A DNA stretch of 64,000 bases, taken from contig OZ024788.1 of assembly GCA_964017065.1 (NCBI GenBank), forward strand, positions 1,907,021 to 1,971,020, read 5' to 3'. This stretch comes from Haliclona indistincta. Its lineage: Eukaryota > Porifera > Demospongiae > Haplosclerida > Chalinidae. The translations under genes were made by a program, and so were the position numbers. The notes beneath the pieces are model-generated. The model searched no databases. It was not told the origin of the DNA and was given only the letters and a program-made list of their open reading frames with translations. Within the stretch, counting starts at the first letter, position 1; each line of letters opens with the position of its first letter. Positions 1 to 10,932 of this stretch are shown here, one piece after another.

Positions 1-193
1 GTAAAATTGCAATGGGGTTAGAAACTAGGACTTGATTATCACAATAAAAATATAATATACCAAATTTAAGAATGTTTCGTTTAAAAGCAGCTTAGAGTTC
101 ATTAAACCATTGTATATGTAGCATGCACACAGCTTTGTTAGCCAATTATTCCTTGTGAGCAGAGGATCGGTTCTATAAGAAAATGAAGTTTAA

Positions 194-403
194 TCAAAAG
201 TAATATACAACTATAGTACATACGATAGCGCGCCACACAAGCATCATGATAGCAGCAGCAGCCCCACCAGCAGCTCCACTCAATCCTCCATACAAAGCAC
301 CACCAAATATTTCATGGACTTGTAAACCAAATACTGCTCCGAGTAGTCCACCGGCTCCTCCACCTACTACTGCACCGAGACTTACTGCATGGACTTCAGC
401 CAT
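194..403 (-). CDS. Small glycine-zipper membrane protein (GZ1)
   Basis: A 69-aa protein, almost all of it membrane-compatible. Residues ~8-26 form a first Gly/Ala-rich hydrophobic stretch (GAVVGGGAGGLLGAVFG), then a short polar link, then GGALYGGLSGAAGGAAAA and a third hydrophobic end (IVCTIVVYYF). The G-x-x-x-G spacing is that of glycine zippers, which pack membrane helices tightly. I chose the ATG of MAEVHAV rather than the upstream in-frame ATG because a splice acceptor (TTTGCAG) lies 8 nt before it, and the copies at 57.2 and 62.5 kb keep the same arrangement. Those copies also share the 3' flank. Function unknown; the family assignment rests on clear similarity between copies, not on any known domain. 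Confidence 0.7.
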   Translation of the reverse strand: MAEVHAVSLGAVVGGGAGGLLGAVFGLQVHEIFGGALYGGLSGAAGGAAAAIMMLVWRAIVCTIVVYYF

Positions 404-1600
404 TATGATGACTGCAAACAACTGTATATATGGCATTCATAAACTTGTAATTAAGATTAAGAATAAGAATGAGCTTATAGTTAATGGTTCAAACTCAATT
501 TAGAAATGATTTTTTAAGCGCACTTACGGAGCACAGTGTATTGGTAAGCTGACTTGAATCTTACATAAACTCACCTTTTTGAGAGTATTAGGCTTCAGAC
601 TTTTGGAAAAGTAAAGGCTAAAAGTGTCTAAAGGAAACTCCGGATAATCTTAGATAAACTCACTTTATTGAGAGGGTTGGCTTTCAGAGTGGTACGATAT
701 TATTAGCGTCTCTAGTGAACCTAGTCAAACAAGAGTTGTTCAAACGGACGTATTGATTTTGTAGGTATTGTGCAATACCAACGGCGTCGGTGGGGGTGTG
801 GTGTCGGTGGGTGAGTGTGGTGTCATGAATTTATAATGTGTTTCTTAGTCACAATCTATCAAGTTACGATACGTCACTGATTGGTGTACAGGTACTACAA
901 GTGCAGGTTTGCTATACACTGTCACTTACAATACAGTAAGCTTTATTCTATTTTAACTACTAAGGAATTTTCACGCTTGAGTTCAACTCTTCAAGCAACC
1001 GCTATATCTCACTCATGAATGGCTTTCCCACTCGTACTCACAATCTGATTGAAGAGTGTCGCCTAGGCTTTTATTAGAGTCATGAGGCTAACACTACAGG
1101 ATGTTTATAGTATTTGGCTAGTGTGTACTTGATAACTCAACCCACTCAGCCATTATTAGTGCATTATTATAGGATGTGTATTTACTGTGTGATCCATGTA
1201 GTAACAGAAAAGGGCAAAAATAATCAAAAAGCAATTTTAATCGCTCGTTCCATTTTTGTTTGTCTTAAGAAATTTGACATCTGTTTTTGCCTGAATTGTA
1301 ATTTTATGATGGGGCATTCTTATGTATAAGTATAACCCACTGGTATAACCGTTAATAAACCTACAGGTGGGATGAAACTTGTGAAGTGAGCTGCTAGTTA
1401 TACATGCTAGCAGCTCACCCATCATGAAACTTGTGAGTAGCATTTTTATACATGCTTTGCATGCTAAATGCTGCTTATAGCACCCCTTTTTTCTTCTTGG
1501 ATCTGCCCCTGCTGACAAGTGTCTTATTACATTATACATGATAACTCTTAATAACTTCTTCATAATAATTATTCTGTCCTCTGTATCTTCTAGTTTATGA
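404..1600. other. Intergenic, no gene seen
   Basis: AT-rich spacer. The first ~100 bases (to ~505) are homologous to the 5' flank of the copy at 57.4 kb. Two imperfect direct copies of a ~40-bp unit lie at about 563-601 and 648-690. A perfect 12-bp-stem hairpin lies at ~1386-1418. I see no convincing coding exon. Confidence 0.5.
1386..1418. repeat. Short perfect hairpin
   Basis: The stem GTGAGCTGCTAG pairs with CTAGCAGCTCAC across a loop of about 8 nt. It lies in the 3' flank of the minus-strand gene that ends at 1601. Role unknown. Confidence 0.6.
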
Positions 1601-2334
1601 TTAAAAATATTTCAAATAAAAGCCTGTAGCTTTGATTAAAAATTGACCCAAATCATTCGCTATTTGCATTCTATCCTTGAAGCTCATTTTTGGTTGTATC
1701 TGTAAAATTGAATGTTAAAAAATGACAAATCGTACCACAAAATTAATATACATGTGCTTACCTGTGATGGTACAGTTGTACCATGCAGTGTTGTGGAAAC
1801 TGCCACAATTGCAGCATCTCTACCAATTCCTCCACCATCTGCTGCTCCAGCAAGTCCATTGGCTGCTCCACTAATGGCTCCAAACAGTGCTCCAGTAAGG
1901 GCTCCGTTGAGTACACCAAGTAGTACTTCACTGTTGACATATGAGCCTCCTTCAACCATTGATGAGCCTAGATGGACTTCCTTTAAAAAGCCTTCATGAG
2001 CTTGTGATGAGCCTGCTTGAGTAGATTGACCTCCTTGAGCCTTTGATAAGCCTTCATTAGCCTTTGGTAAGCCTTCTTGAGCTTTTGGTAAGCCTTTTGA
2101 TAAGCTTACTTGCGCTGTATCTGCTCCTTTGCTGTCTTGACAAAGTATTGCATTGATTCCTCCACATAGAGCTCCACTCACTCCTCCACCAACAGCTCCA
2201 CTGACTGTGCTATTAATGATAGCTCCAAAGCGTGATCCACTCATTCTTCCACCCATTGCTCTACTGATGGCTTCACTAGCTGCTCCTCCAATTGCTATAG
2301 GAACACTGATTTTAATTAGCGTTGATTTCTTCAT
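1601..2334 (-). CDS. Two-exon glycine-zipper membrane protein (GZ2)
   Basis: Exon 1 is 2334-1762 (191 codons) and exon 2 is 1699-1601 (32 residues plus stop), giving about 223 aa. The donor reads CAG|GTAAGC and the acceptor TTTTACAG, both phase 0, and exon 2 stays open to a TAA. Without splicing the frame would run on into intron sequence. The protein has a basic N-terminus (MKKSTLIK), a Gly/Ala zipper at ~25-60 (SGAVGGGVSGALCGG), a soluble linker at ~70-110 made of repeats of the pattern KGLPKAQEG/KANEG, and a second zipper at ~140-170 (GALTGALFGAISGAANGL). The soluble repeat insert is unique among the copies seen here. Function unknown; exon 2 is my inference from splice signals and frame. 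Confidence 0.65.
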
Positions 2335-2929
2335 CTCTACATTGTTATTAAGTTAGGGATTAGAACGTGCAGAATTGAAAGCAGCTATACATAAAGTAAC
2401 CAAAAGGGTGAATATGTTGATACATGTAACTGCAACTACGTACCCAAGAACATAAACTGCCAGTAAACTTCTGACTGGCAATGGTATGCTTCTAAACATA
2501 ACTCACCGATGGGCATATTGAATGAAGGGCTGGCTGTGTTGGCGTGTCACGACTGTGCTGTTTAATTTTTAGCGAACTTTGTTCTGTTATTCGAACTTTA
2601 TTCTGTTATTACATTGTATTTCATGCATTTTGCATTATCATGACACTTCTTGCATCATTTTAATGCATCATTTGTTGTGTTTTTATGGGGTCAAGAATTC
2701 ATAACACACGATAATTATCATTAGTCGTTAGTACAGAGCCATCTATGTAAAATACTGAAGTTATTTCCGGGGGGAGTTGGTGATTTATGTAGTTCTGTCA
2801 TTAAAGTTGGAAGAAGCCTTTATCTGCAAAATTAAAGATCATGATGGTTATCATAAGTTGAAATTGCGTTAGTTTATAATGATACAATAGCTTGCACTGC
2901 ATTGCTGTGTGAAATTAATTATCCTTGAA
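2335..2929. other. Intergenic, nothing recognised
   Basis: AT-rich spacer between two minus-strand glycine-zipper genes. It contains a short repeated phrase (GAACTTTRTTCTGTTATT, twice near 2575-2605). No coding exon is supported. Confidence 0.4.
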
Positions 2930-3178
2930 CTATTTTATAATTATGCTTACAGCACGCACACTGGTACCACGATACCACATGATAGCAATAATGATTGCTG
3001 CTCCAGCTGCTCCACCAGCTGCTCCACTGACTCCTCCAAATACAGTGCCTCCAGTGATCTCACCAACTGATTCACCAATTGCCCTACCAAGAACACTGCC
3101 AGTCCCTCCACCAGCTAACACTCCAAGAACTCCAAGAACCACTGATCCAAGGACTGTTTCTTTACCTAGTACCTGCAT
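2930..3178 (-). CDS. Small glycine-zipper membrane protein (GZ3)
   Basis: An 82-aa protein with two Gly/Ala-rich hydrophobic stretches: residues ~9-35 (VLGSVVLGVLGVLAGGGTGSV) and ~42-70 (GGTVFGGVSGAAGGAAGAA). The second aligns closely with the GZ1 second helix, so they are paralogues. The chosen ATG lies 7 nt downstream of a good splice acceptor (TTTCCATCTACAG). A possible splice donor (GCT|GTAAGC) sits about ten codons before the stop. If it is used, the last residues come from an exon I could not fix; a candidate acceptor (ATTTCACACAG) is near 2905. Function unknown. Confidence 0.6.
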   Translation of the reverse strand: MQVLGKETVLGSVVLGVLGVLAGGGTGSVLGRAIGESVGEITGGTVFGGVSGAAGGAAGAAIIIAIMWYRGTSVRAVSIIIK

Positions 3179-5189
3179 TATAGTTCTGTAGATGGAAAGG
3201 AGGATAATGCAACGATATTATGATACAGCTACAGTATTATGCAGATAGTGTTTTCATATATATTATCTATGGTGTTATATAGTAGTACCATTGAGCTCAC
3301 CTGAAAGTAGAGAAGCTTTTAGGTAAACAGATAGGCAAGTTTCTCCTACTCAAGCAACCAATCTTTGTCTGTGCTCTTTGACTCCGGCTATCAATGTTAT
3401 GCAGAACTGATGTTTCTAGTACAGCTGATTGCAGCAAACTTGGTGTTTTCAATTGTATTGTTTGTAGTCTACATCACACCATTATAGGGAGAGGTATGGT
3501 TTTGACCAAAATTGGCAATCCTTGTAGTTTGTTTGTCAAAACTGAGAGTGAATTGTGTTACCATTCTGTGTTAAAGAATTGTGGACAGGTTTACAGGTTC
3601 ACAGGTTTACATTGTGGACCAGTAACAGATTTCTTCATCCCTAAATCCTTTTGATTTCATTATAAATCTTCTTAGTTTTCTCTTGTGTCCTTTTTCTTGA
3701 TTTTCTGTGATTTCTCAAGTTTAATTGTAGCCCAAATGCTTGTAAATGTATACAACTATGAATCTGAAACTGCTGTCTCCCCTAAGCTCTGTATACGAGC
3801 CCCACCCCTCTTTACCTCTGTTAGCTGCCAAGAAGCAGCTGCAGAGTAATGATTCTACACAAGCTTAATTGCTGAGCTGTTTCTGAAGTCTCCAGACTCT
3901 AACCCGAGCTCTGTATATACGAACCCTACCTACTTCTGCAGACAATTTCACATGACTACCAATGATAGTAGGTATACCCAAGGCATGTTTCAGTTCTATC
4001 AAATGATGTACATGTATCTGAATAATAACGTTCATTGATCTTCATTCATGATTGATCGTGTTTATTGATCTTGAGTTGTGTCAAAGTGATGAGTGTGTGC
4101 CTATAAGTACAGCTGTAGTCAGCATAGTACATGTAGCTAGTCTCGTGTCCCCCTCCCCCTCCCCCTTCACCCGACTGATATCGCAACAAGGAAACAGTCT
4201 GCATGGTCACATCCGCAATAGGTACGTTATGTCCGGAATGACTTCCCTACAATGTGATACACCACATAATGATTGAGCATTGGGTCGGGTTACCAGCCAC
4301 TAACAAGAATCATTGGGCACACGCACATTCCTGTGCTCCTACTGTTTCCTCGTTGTGAAATCAGTCAGTCTCACAAGGTTATATTATCACATACTGGCTA
4401 GCACATGCACTTATAGTTTCTCAGTAAAGAATATGTGCTTTTAGAGTATGATACCATACAAGATCAAAGGCGCCGACAGTGCTCTATATTCCATAGTACG
4501 CACTGCCCATTGTTCAAACAGTGCTCTATTTTCCCAAACCCATTGTTCTACAGTGCTCTATTTTCCACCGCAGTGCTCTATCTACCAGGTGTTAACATGC
4601 CGATATGCAGTGAATTTAATTACAAAATACATGCGATGAAACACAAACAACTTTCATTTTGATAAAATACTAAAACAATGTCGAACAGAGACTATTCAGT
4701 GTCTTTAACAGCGATCGAAAGGCCAGAAGAAAGCTAGATAGGAGGGCCACGCCGTTAGCAATGTAGGTGACGTCAGGTTTATCCAGGGCGCTACAGCTTG
4801 TCAAAGACAGGATGAAACCGGAAAGTAGCTACATGGCAGCGTAGCAAGTAGCTCGGCGTCACTGCTGATGTACGTTCGATGGATACTTTCATCCACGAGG
4901 TTCAGTGAAGTCGTTCCTCACTGATTCATGATTCCTTCATAGCTTTAGCCCACTGGTAGTTAGATAAATAAGACACGTCTTCTTTTCTGGTGTTGAATTC
5001 TCTGCTCCTATCATATTCCCAAGTCGAATTCACAGCGCTCTCGTCCACAGCTACCTTCCACCATGTGCTCGTGTACGGATTTCCGTATAATTCCGTAAAT
5101 TCCCATAATGGTAGCGTTTATACTGGACTGTCTTCGGCCTGCTAGCAGTATCCCTTATGGTAATTGTACAAGGTCACACTCTAAACCTG
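3179..5189. other. Intergenic with scattered short repeats
   Basis: No exon is supported. Near 3600-3700 there is a diverged copy of the arm sequence of the inverted repeat at 55.3-55.6 kb (shared phrases CCTTTTGATTTC and AAATCTT..AGTTTTCTT). At 4478-4580 the phrase CAGTGCTCTAT recurs four times at irregular spacing. Confidence 0.45.
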
Positions 5190-5193
5190 TTAA

Positions 5194-5342
5194 AGCACCG
5201 CTCTTCTCGTGCTCTACGCAATATAATAGCACTCGGGTCGTGTCTCGAGACAAATAGAGCACTCGCCTTCGGCTCGTGCTCTATTTGCCTCTCGCCACGC
5301 CCCTCGTGCTATTATATTGCGTAGAGCACTCGGAGCGGTGCT
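5194..5342. mobile_element. 149-bp foldback MITE with TTAA target site
   Basis: A near-palindromic element. The left arm begins AGCACCGCTCTTCTCGTGCT and the right arm is its inverse, ending GAGCGGTGCT. TTAA flanks both ends (5190-5193 and 5343-5346), as for piggyBac/Kolobok-type insertions. The inside is dominated by inverted GTGCTCTA/TAGAGCAC blocks. There is no coding capacity, so it is a non-autonomous derivative. The superfamily is an inference from the TTAA duplication only. Confidence 0.6.
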
Positions 5343-5639
5343 TTAACTAGTACATAGTGCACCACTACAGTAGCAGCACTGATGTTGCCTTGAATCAACT
5401 CTCTATTAATTTTACTTATTATTATTATAAAAAGAACAATCAAACCTTTTATTAAAAATGCAATATTCATAGAGAACAATATAAGTTCAAGCTATTGAAT
5501 GCTTGTAGTTCTATGGTTGTGGTATAAATATGTCAATTAGCATACTGAGCAATAGTTGAACCAACATCTGCAAAAAAGTTTTTAGCATAATACCAGAAGC
5601 TTAACATGTAGTTAGCAAGATAATGATAGTATACTGTGC

Positions 5640-5891
5640 TCACCATAATAATAATATCATTATTTTGAAGACTGCCATACCAATTGCGCTTCCAATCACC
5701 CCGCCAAGCACTCCGGTAATCAATACTGACAGTATGCTACTGCTGATGCCGCACGGTATAATCCATGAGATCGGCGTGCTGATCATATCTATCAACCAAC
5801 CAAATTTGTCTTTTAATATAGCAGTTACAAGTCCAATTATTATGGCGCCATAGAAAAATTGCTGTTGACTTATTCCTGATGAGAAAAACAT
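5640..5891 (-). CDS. Small glycine-zipper-like membrane protein (GZ4)
   Basis: An 83-aa protein with hydrophobic segments at ~14-25, ~38-60 and ~58-83; the last carries the family pattern (GVLGGVIGSAIGMAV). The ATG follows a candidate acceptor (TATATTTTAAG|TC). A strong donor (TATG|GTGAGC) overlaps the stop region. Joining it to a TTTTTTGCAG acceptor near 5570 creates TGA at the junction, so the intron would only remove the last Trp and place the 3'UTR in a second exon. A decayed inverted copy lies at 7226-7450. Function unknown; homology to the other copies is weaker than among GZ1, GZ3, GZ8 and GZ9. Confidence 0.55.
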   Translation of the reverse strand: MFFSSGISQQQFFYGAIIIGLVTAILKDKFGWLIDMISTPISWIIPCGISSSILSVLITGVLGGVIGSAIGMAVFKIMILLLW

Positions 5892-6945
5892 GACTTAAAA
5901 TATACTCGTGCTCAAAAAGGAGAAACAGTCTCGAAGTCGACAAAATGAAGAGATGTGGAGACAGGTATACAGCGACGTCTTGTATGGTCAGGAGCAGAAA
6001 GGAGTATTCAACTACTGTAGTAGAATGAGCTTGTGCTTGAGAGCTTTCCGCATATATGCTCCTTCCCACACACTATTGCGGTTATTATAAGCTCTGTGGA
6101 ATGGAACTTTTAACTAACTTCATGGTTGATTGTTGTGACACTGTCATTTAATACTCAAGGAAACAAAGCCATACACTCACACTATTTGCAGTAAGGGATG
6201 TGCACCTAGTGTCAATTACATTCTAAACAGGTCAATCACATGCATCACACAAGATTGTGTCTGTGTGTCTCAGATTCTACAACTGAGCATTTTCAACAAG
6301 AAGTCAATGATATGGTGCTTTTTTCTTGACAGATTGCACTTTGTCTTTCTCCCAGCAAACATTAATCGTGCCTTACTGGCATGTATTACCCATTGCTCGC
6401 TGGAAGCATACCTTCTGTAAAGTACATTATTTTGCTCAGTGTGCAGCTCTCAATAACTATAATGAAAAATCACTTTTTATTATTAAGCGCAATGATCTTG
6501 TGTGTAAGCAAATAATTATTTCTTTGCTATGAAAATATAACCACTTGCATCTAATATCGTGTCAGTACGGTATTGAGTACAACAGCTTCTTTAAAGATGC
6601 ATCTGCTGCTTCATTATGTCTGTTTTTATGAATCTACTGCTTACTAGTAGCTGTAGATCTGAATTTAATCAACACTAGTTGCACAGCACATCCTTTACTG
6701 CAAATAGTGTGAGTGAAGTGCTTTTGATCTTATGGTTTCCTGGATATTGAATGACAGTTTCACAAAACACTATACTATCATTTCCTGCACTAGCAATGAT
6801 TGATCATGAATTTAGTTAAATGTTGCATACCAGGTACAGAGCTTGTAATAACTGCATTAGAATGTGGGAAGTATTTTTGTGGAAAGCTCTTAAGTATACA
6901 GCTCATTCTAATACAGTAGTTTGATGCTCTTTATTGCTGCTCATA
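5892..6945. repeat. Spacer with inverted and direct copies of one segment
   Basis: The segment at ~6137-6225 (containing ACACTATTTGCAGTAAGGGATGTG) recurs in inverse orientation at ~6660-6760 and again in direct orientation at ~7640-7780. This belongs to the inverted duplication that also holds gene GZ4 and its decayed copy. No additional gene is supported. Confidence 0.5.
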
Positions 6946-7131
6946 CAGTATAGCCGGTTTTTTTCGCTGGCCAAATATTTCGTTAGCCAAATTTTGGCTG
7001 GGTCTAATTTTCGTCACAGAGCCACGTCACAAAACATTTTAAATAGGCAAAAAGAATTTTTCGAAATCTAATTTTCGACACGCACCAGCCGTTCGAAAAT
7101 TAAATCTACATGAAAATAACCGGCTATACGG
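6946..7131. mobile_element. 186-bp MITE, TA target site
   Basis: The ends are CAGTATAGCCGG and CCGGCTATACGG, imperfect inverted repeats that continue inward as CGAAAAT-type blocks. TA dinucleotides flank both ends, which fits a Tc1/mariner-type non-autonomous element. Related end sequences (TAYNGTATAGC) recur in the window at ~13,940, 49,236 and 62,171. There is no coding capacity. Confidence 0.6.
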
Positions 7132-7225
7132 TAATCACACAGGTCAAAAAAGACTTTGTGCCTCTCTTCATCTCGTAGACATCAAGTCTGTTTCTCTTTT
7201 GTGCACGCAAGTATATTTTTATGTC

Positions 7226-7450
7226 ATGGTATTTATCATTTATGAATCAAGAGGAATTTATCTGTGCTGCAATATTAACTGGTCTTATAACTGCTATAAT
7301 GAGTGACAAACTTGATAGGATGATAAATGTTTGATAGGTATGCCGATTGTATGGAGGATACCAGTTAACCACATGCTTTCTGCATGCTAATAGCATGCAA
7401 TATAACATTTGGACAGCTGTTAGGTGGAGGTATAGGACAGCTGCTTCTGA
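7226..7450 (+). pseudogene. Decayed copy of glycine-zipper gene GZ4
   Basis: The sequence before and after the ATG matches that of the minus-strand gene at 5891 (TCTGTTTCTC..., GTATATTTT..GTCATG). The peptide NQEEFICAAILTGLITAIM, read one frame off the ATG, aligns with the start of GZ4. A second frame change follows before a stretch resembling its STPISWIIPC region (MPIVWRIPV). The acceptor AG that precedes the GZ4 start is changed here (AAG to ATG). Several independent lesions make this a pseudogene in inverted orientation relative to its source. Confidence 0.6.
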
Positions 7451-8876
7451 CTGTTTCAACTGCTTTGCTGTGCCTGCCAGTTTATTTATAATTCAGAAAA
7501 GTAGGCTAGCTTTCAGAAATCCACATTCATGGTCAGTTCCACAACTACTTTGAAGTGAAGGCTCTCGAAGTGCCTGCCCAGTTATTACAAGCTCTGCATG
7601 TGGTATGCAACATTTAAAACTAAATTCATTGCGACAGTAACTTATTCACTGCCATCAATATTCAGGAAACCATAAGATCAATACAACCACATGCACAGTA
7701 AGGGATGTGTAACTAGTGTTGGTTACATTCTATAACAGGTCAATGACATGCATTGCACAAGATTGTTTCTGTGTTACAAAGAACACAAGATGTCACCTCA
7801 GGTTCTACTTAAAGTGAAGGCTGCTAGCAATCATTATAGTGCCCAGCTGATTATGACATTATGCAGATGTATCTGTTGCTTAAACTTGTCTGGTTCATTA
7901 TATTGTACATAAATTATTGTATTTGACCACTGTGTTCAGTAGCTACAAGTATGTGCTAGTGTGATCCTGTCAACTACATGTAAACCTGAAATAGTTGTTC
8001 ATCACCACATGTAGCTAAGTGATGTGTATGTTCTGTCACTTCTTTTTTATGGTGTATCCTCAGATCAAGTTGCTACAAATATGGTATAAATGTGTATCAG
8101 CAATGCTGGTATACGAATAAGCTGGTATATGAACCAGCTTGCAGCCCATCACAACTGTAGTGGTCAGAGCACCTTGGCTGCTGCTAGTTTCTAGGTTCAT
8201 GGTAAATGTTACACTCATAACGTGTCTATATAGAACCACACAGTGTTCTGTATAACAACTTGAGACATGTATCAATCCTAGCTTGTTCAGGCAAAACTGA
8301 CTACTTTAGCCATATAGGGGAATACAAGACTATAGCAGTCTTGATTATTTACCATTCTTAGTAATGTCTTTTCTGATTCATTATCACGAAAGTCAAAATA
8401 GAAACAAATATCTTCCAGCCATCTTTTGATGGCCTTTTCACTTCCAAAGTCATTCCCATGCATGGATCTGTTAACTTAGTATGTAAGCTGAATCACAGTT
8501 TATTCTGGCTAAAAGATCTGTCCATCATTGTAATGGTTGATATACATTTTGTATAAAACACAAGAAACAACATTTGTGATAATGATTTCTATTGTTACAA
8601 AAATATAACAGAACATCTCATTACTTTGAAACAAAAGTGAAGAATAATTATACTATAATATACTGCTGCATGTGAGTATCGTTTAATTCTCTACTTGTAC
8701 ATGAATCAGTTTTATGATGTATCGAGGTCGTAAACGATTCCGATTTCCACCAACCAGGTGATAATTACCAACATAAAGATCTGTGTGAGTTAAAGAATCT
8801 GCATTAACAGTACGGTCTGCATAACATTCAGCATTAACAATGGTACTTGTCTAGGTATATTATACATTTTATCAAC
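7451..8876. other. Intergenic, no gene supported
   Basis: The first ~330 bp continue the duplicated flank of the GZ4 region. The rest is AT-rich and I see no exon with plausible splice signals and coding content. Confidence 0.4.
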
Positions 8877-9403
8877 TCAATCTATACTTCTTCCATTGTA
8901 CTGCTTACCAATATTAGGAACCAACCAGAATAAGCAGTCAATAAACAATCTCTTTTTTGAATATGCATATATTATTATTATTTGGATGGCTGTTTTGATG
9001 AATTCAGCAATCAGCCAAAAGCCACATCCAAAGATGATTAAGATGATTCCACTGACTATTATGCTGCCTGTAATAAGTACTGCAAAATAGTATTAGATTA
9101 TGCTTTTCAAGAAATTATTTATTGTTTCTTACATGTTTCGTGAGTCCCAAGGAGTATGTAGATAGTTACTCCATGCACTATTCCTCCAATTGCTCCCCCA
9201 ATAGCTCCAGTAAATGCTACTGTCAGTATCCTAGCCACTGTAATACCACTGATCACTCCATTGTTTGGTGGAAATAAAGGAAATGCTATGGGCTCGCTGA
9301 ATTGAATAGTTATTTCTGGATCATAATTTCTTTTTATTATATAAGCAAAGGCACTGATAAAGAGAACCAGGGAACCATAGTCTGCCAGTGTTAATAAAAA
9401 CAT
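8877..9403 (-). CDS. Two-exon polytopic glycine-zipper protein (GZ5)
   Basis: Exon 1 is 9403-9133 and exon 2 is 9079-8877. The donor is ACAT|GTAAGA, the acceptor CTATTTTGCAG, the intron only 53 nt, and the join is phase 1 and in frame: 157 aa. Exon 1 holds an N-terminal hydrophobic segment (~3-22), a polar stretch and a zipper at ~63-80 (FTGAIGGAIGGIVHG). Exon 2 adds a long hydrophobic segment (~91-125, GSIIVSGIILIIFGCGFW) and a cationic end. The start is preceded by a TGCTTTAG acceptor 3 nt upstream. That exon 2 encodes an uninterrupted membrane segment supports the splice model. Function unknown. Confidence 0.65.
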
Positions 9404-10081
9404 GACCTAAAGCAATAATAACAACTCTGGTGTACACTTAAAGAGTAACTGACTTGAATCTAGCTCAGACAGGATGAAGCAGTGAACACTAGTAGCCAAT
9501 AGCTTGTGTGCTTGGTCATACAGAAGCGCGTAAAGAAATTATCATCTAAATTCATTTCAGACAGGTTCCTTACAAGGTACCCCTACACATTCATGGTTCA
9601 AGTACAGCTATTGCAAGGTATGTAGCAACTAAATTTATTGTTGCAGGTCAACTTAACAGCAGTCATGAATTTTAAATAAAAGTTGCTTGTATAACATTCT
9701 TGTCCTTTGAAATAATTTGTCCATCTTGTGATCTCTTCAACTAAAACCATTATCAATGTATTGTACTGAAGTACTGTACAGTATGAATCAGTGATGACAA
9801 GTAGTCTCCTATGCCTGAGCTAGTCAGTGACAGGCAGGAGTTTCGAGAGGTAGCATCAAAGTTAAAGGGTGTTCCTTATAAGGCATGAACCGAAATATCC
9901 ATTGGTTCAACTAAATTCATGATTGTTTTAAAATTTGCTATCCATGCAGTTAGCTTACTTATAGTATTGTCAACTCTGAATAACCTCAATTCAATTTTTA
10001 AATTTGTTTACATGATGTGAAATTGTCAAAGTAAATGTATGCGTCATACAGTAGCACCAGTCATTTTTTGAATGAAAATTG
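9404..10081. other. Intergenic, nothing recognised
   Basis: AT-rich spacer between GZ5 and the last exon of GZ6. No repeat or coding exon is supported. Confidence 0.4.
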
Positions 10082-10932
10082 TTAGATATTAAACCTTGAG
10101 TAAGCCATTAGAGTATAGTCAAAAAGTTTGTCGAAAATATGTATCTCTAGTCCAAGGTTCAACACATATAGAAGACTAACAACAAACATAAGGGCACATG
10201 CTAAAATTGTGATAAACTGTGGAAGAGAAAGAAACAGCAAATTATGTAACAGTTGCATTAAGATGTGTTCATAATACAAAATCTAATTTTTTTAGCTATA
10301 ATAGATCTGTTCTTTACTATTAATTATGAATGAATGACAAAGCAAGTACTGTAACCCTCACGCATGGTCCGAGGGTTAACAAGATGAACAAACATTCATA
10401 GTAGCAAGCAGACAGTATAGAGGTTTAGAATAACAAATCGAGACACACTACATGTACAGCATTAGGTAGCTACCATTTTCTTGCAAGGAGCAGTATATAT
10501 GCATTGTATGTCAGGTCTGCGTATATAGCTCACCACTTTTGTGTGTACTACATACTCGATCATTCGTCCACTGTGTTCAGTAGCTGTTCTAGCAACATTA
10601 TTACTACCACTAGTACACGTTCCAATAATGAATCCAATAACTAGTCCAATGACACTGTTTCGAATTATCATGGTTATAATATTATTTCTTATAATCCCAA
10701 TAATTCCTCCAATAACTCCTCCACTAACTGCTCCAGTAGTTACTAGGGTCAGTATCAGAGCCACTCTAGCACCTCTGATCCATTTGTTAGCTGGTATAGT
10801 CCTGCCAACTGGATAGCCAATCCAATTGTACACAGCTTGACCAAATGTTTCTCCTACTCTTTGAATAGCTCCTTTGATAGCTATTGCGATAGCATAGTGA
10901 TAAGTACAAAAATTAAAAATTCTTGTAATCAT
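10082..10932 (-). CDS. Two-exon glycine-zipper membrane protein (GZ6)
   Basis: Exon 1 is 10932-10534 (133 codons) and exon 2 is 10216-10082 (44 residues plus stop): 177 aa. The donor is AAAGTG|GTGAGC and the acceptor a strong CTTTCTCTTCCACAG, phase 0. I chose the ATG of MITRIF because an acceptor (TTTATTCTGTCAG) lies 5 nt upstream; a longer frame from 11007 would need that acceptor to be silent. The protein contains a YNWIGYPVGR motif at ~35 (shared as YNWIGKPIATR with the next gene), a zipper helix at ~60-85 (TTGAVSGGVIGGIIGII), a further hydrophobic Gly segment, and a membrane segment in exon 2 (ITILACALMFVVSLLYVL). Function unknown. Confidence 0.65.

Noticed and set aside
246..503. Pro-rich plus-strand frames opposite the glycine-zipper genes (also near 1.7, 2.9, 10.5, 13.0 and 57.2 kb)
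   Set aside because: GGA/GCT codons of the Gly/Ala-rich genes read as TCC/AGC-type codons on the other strand; the Gly/Ala frames are the conserved ones with splice signals.
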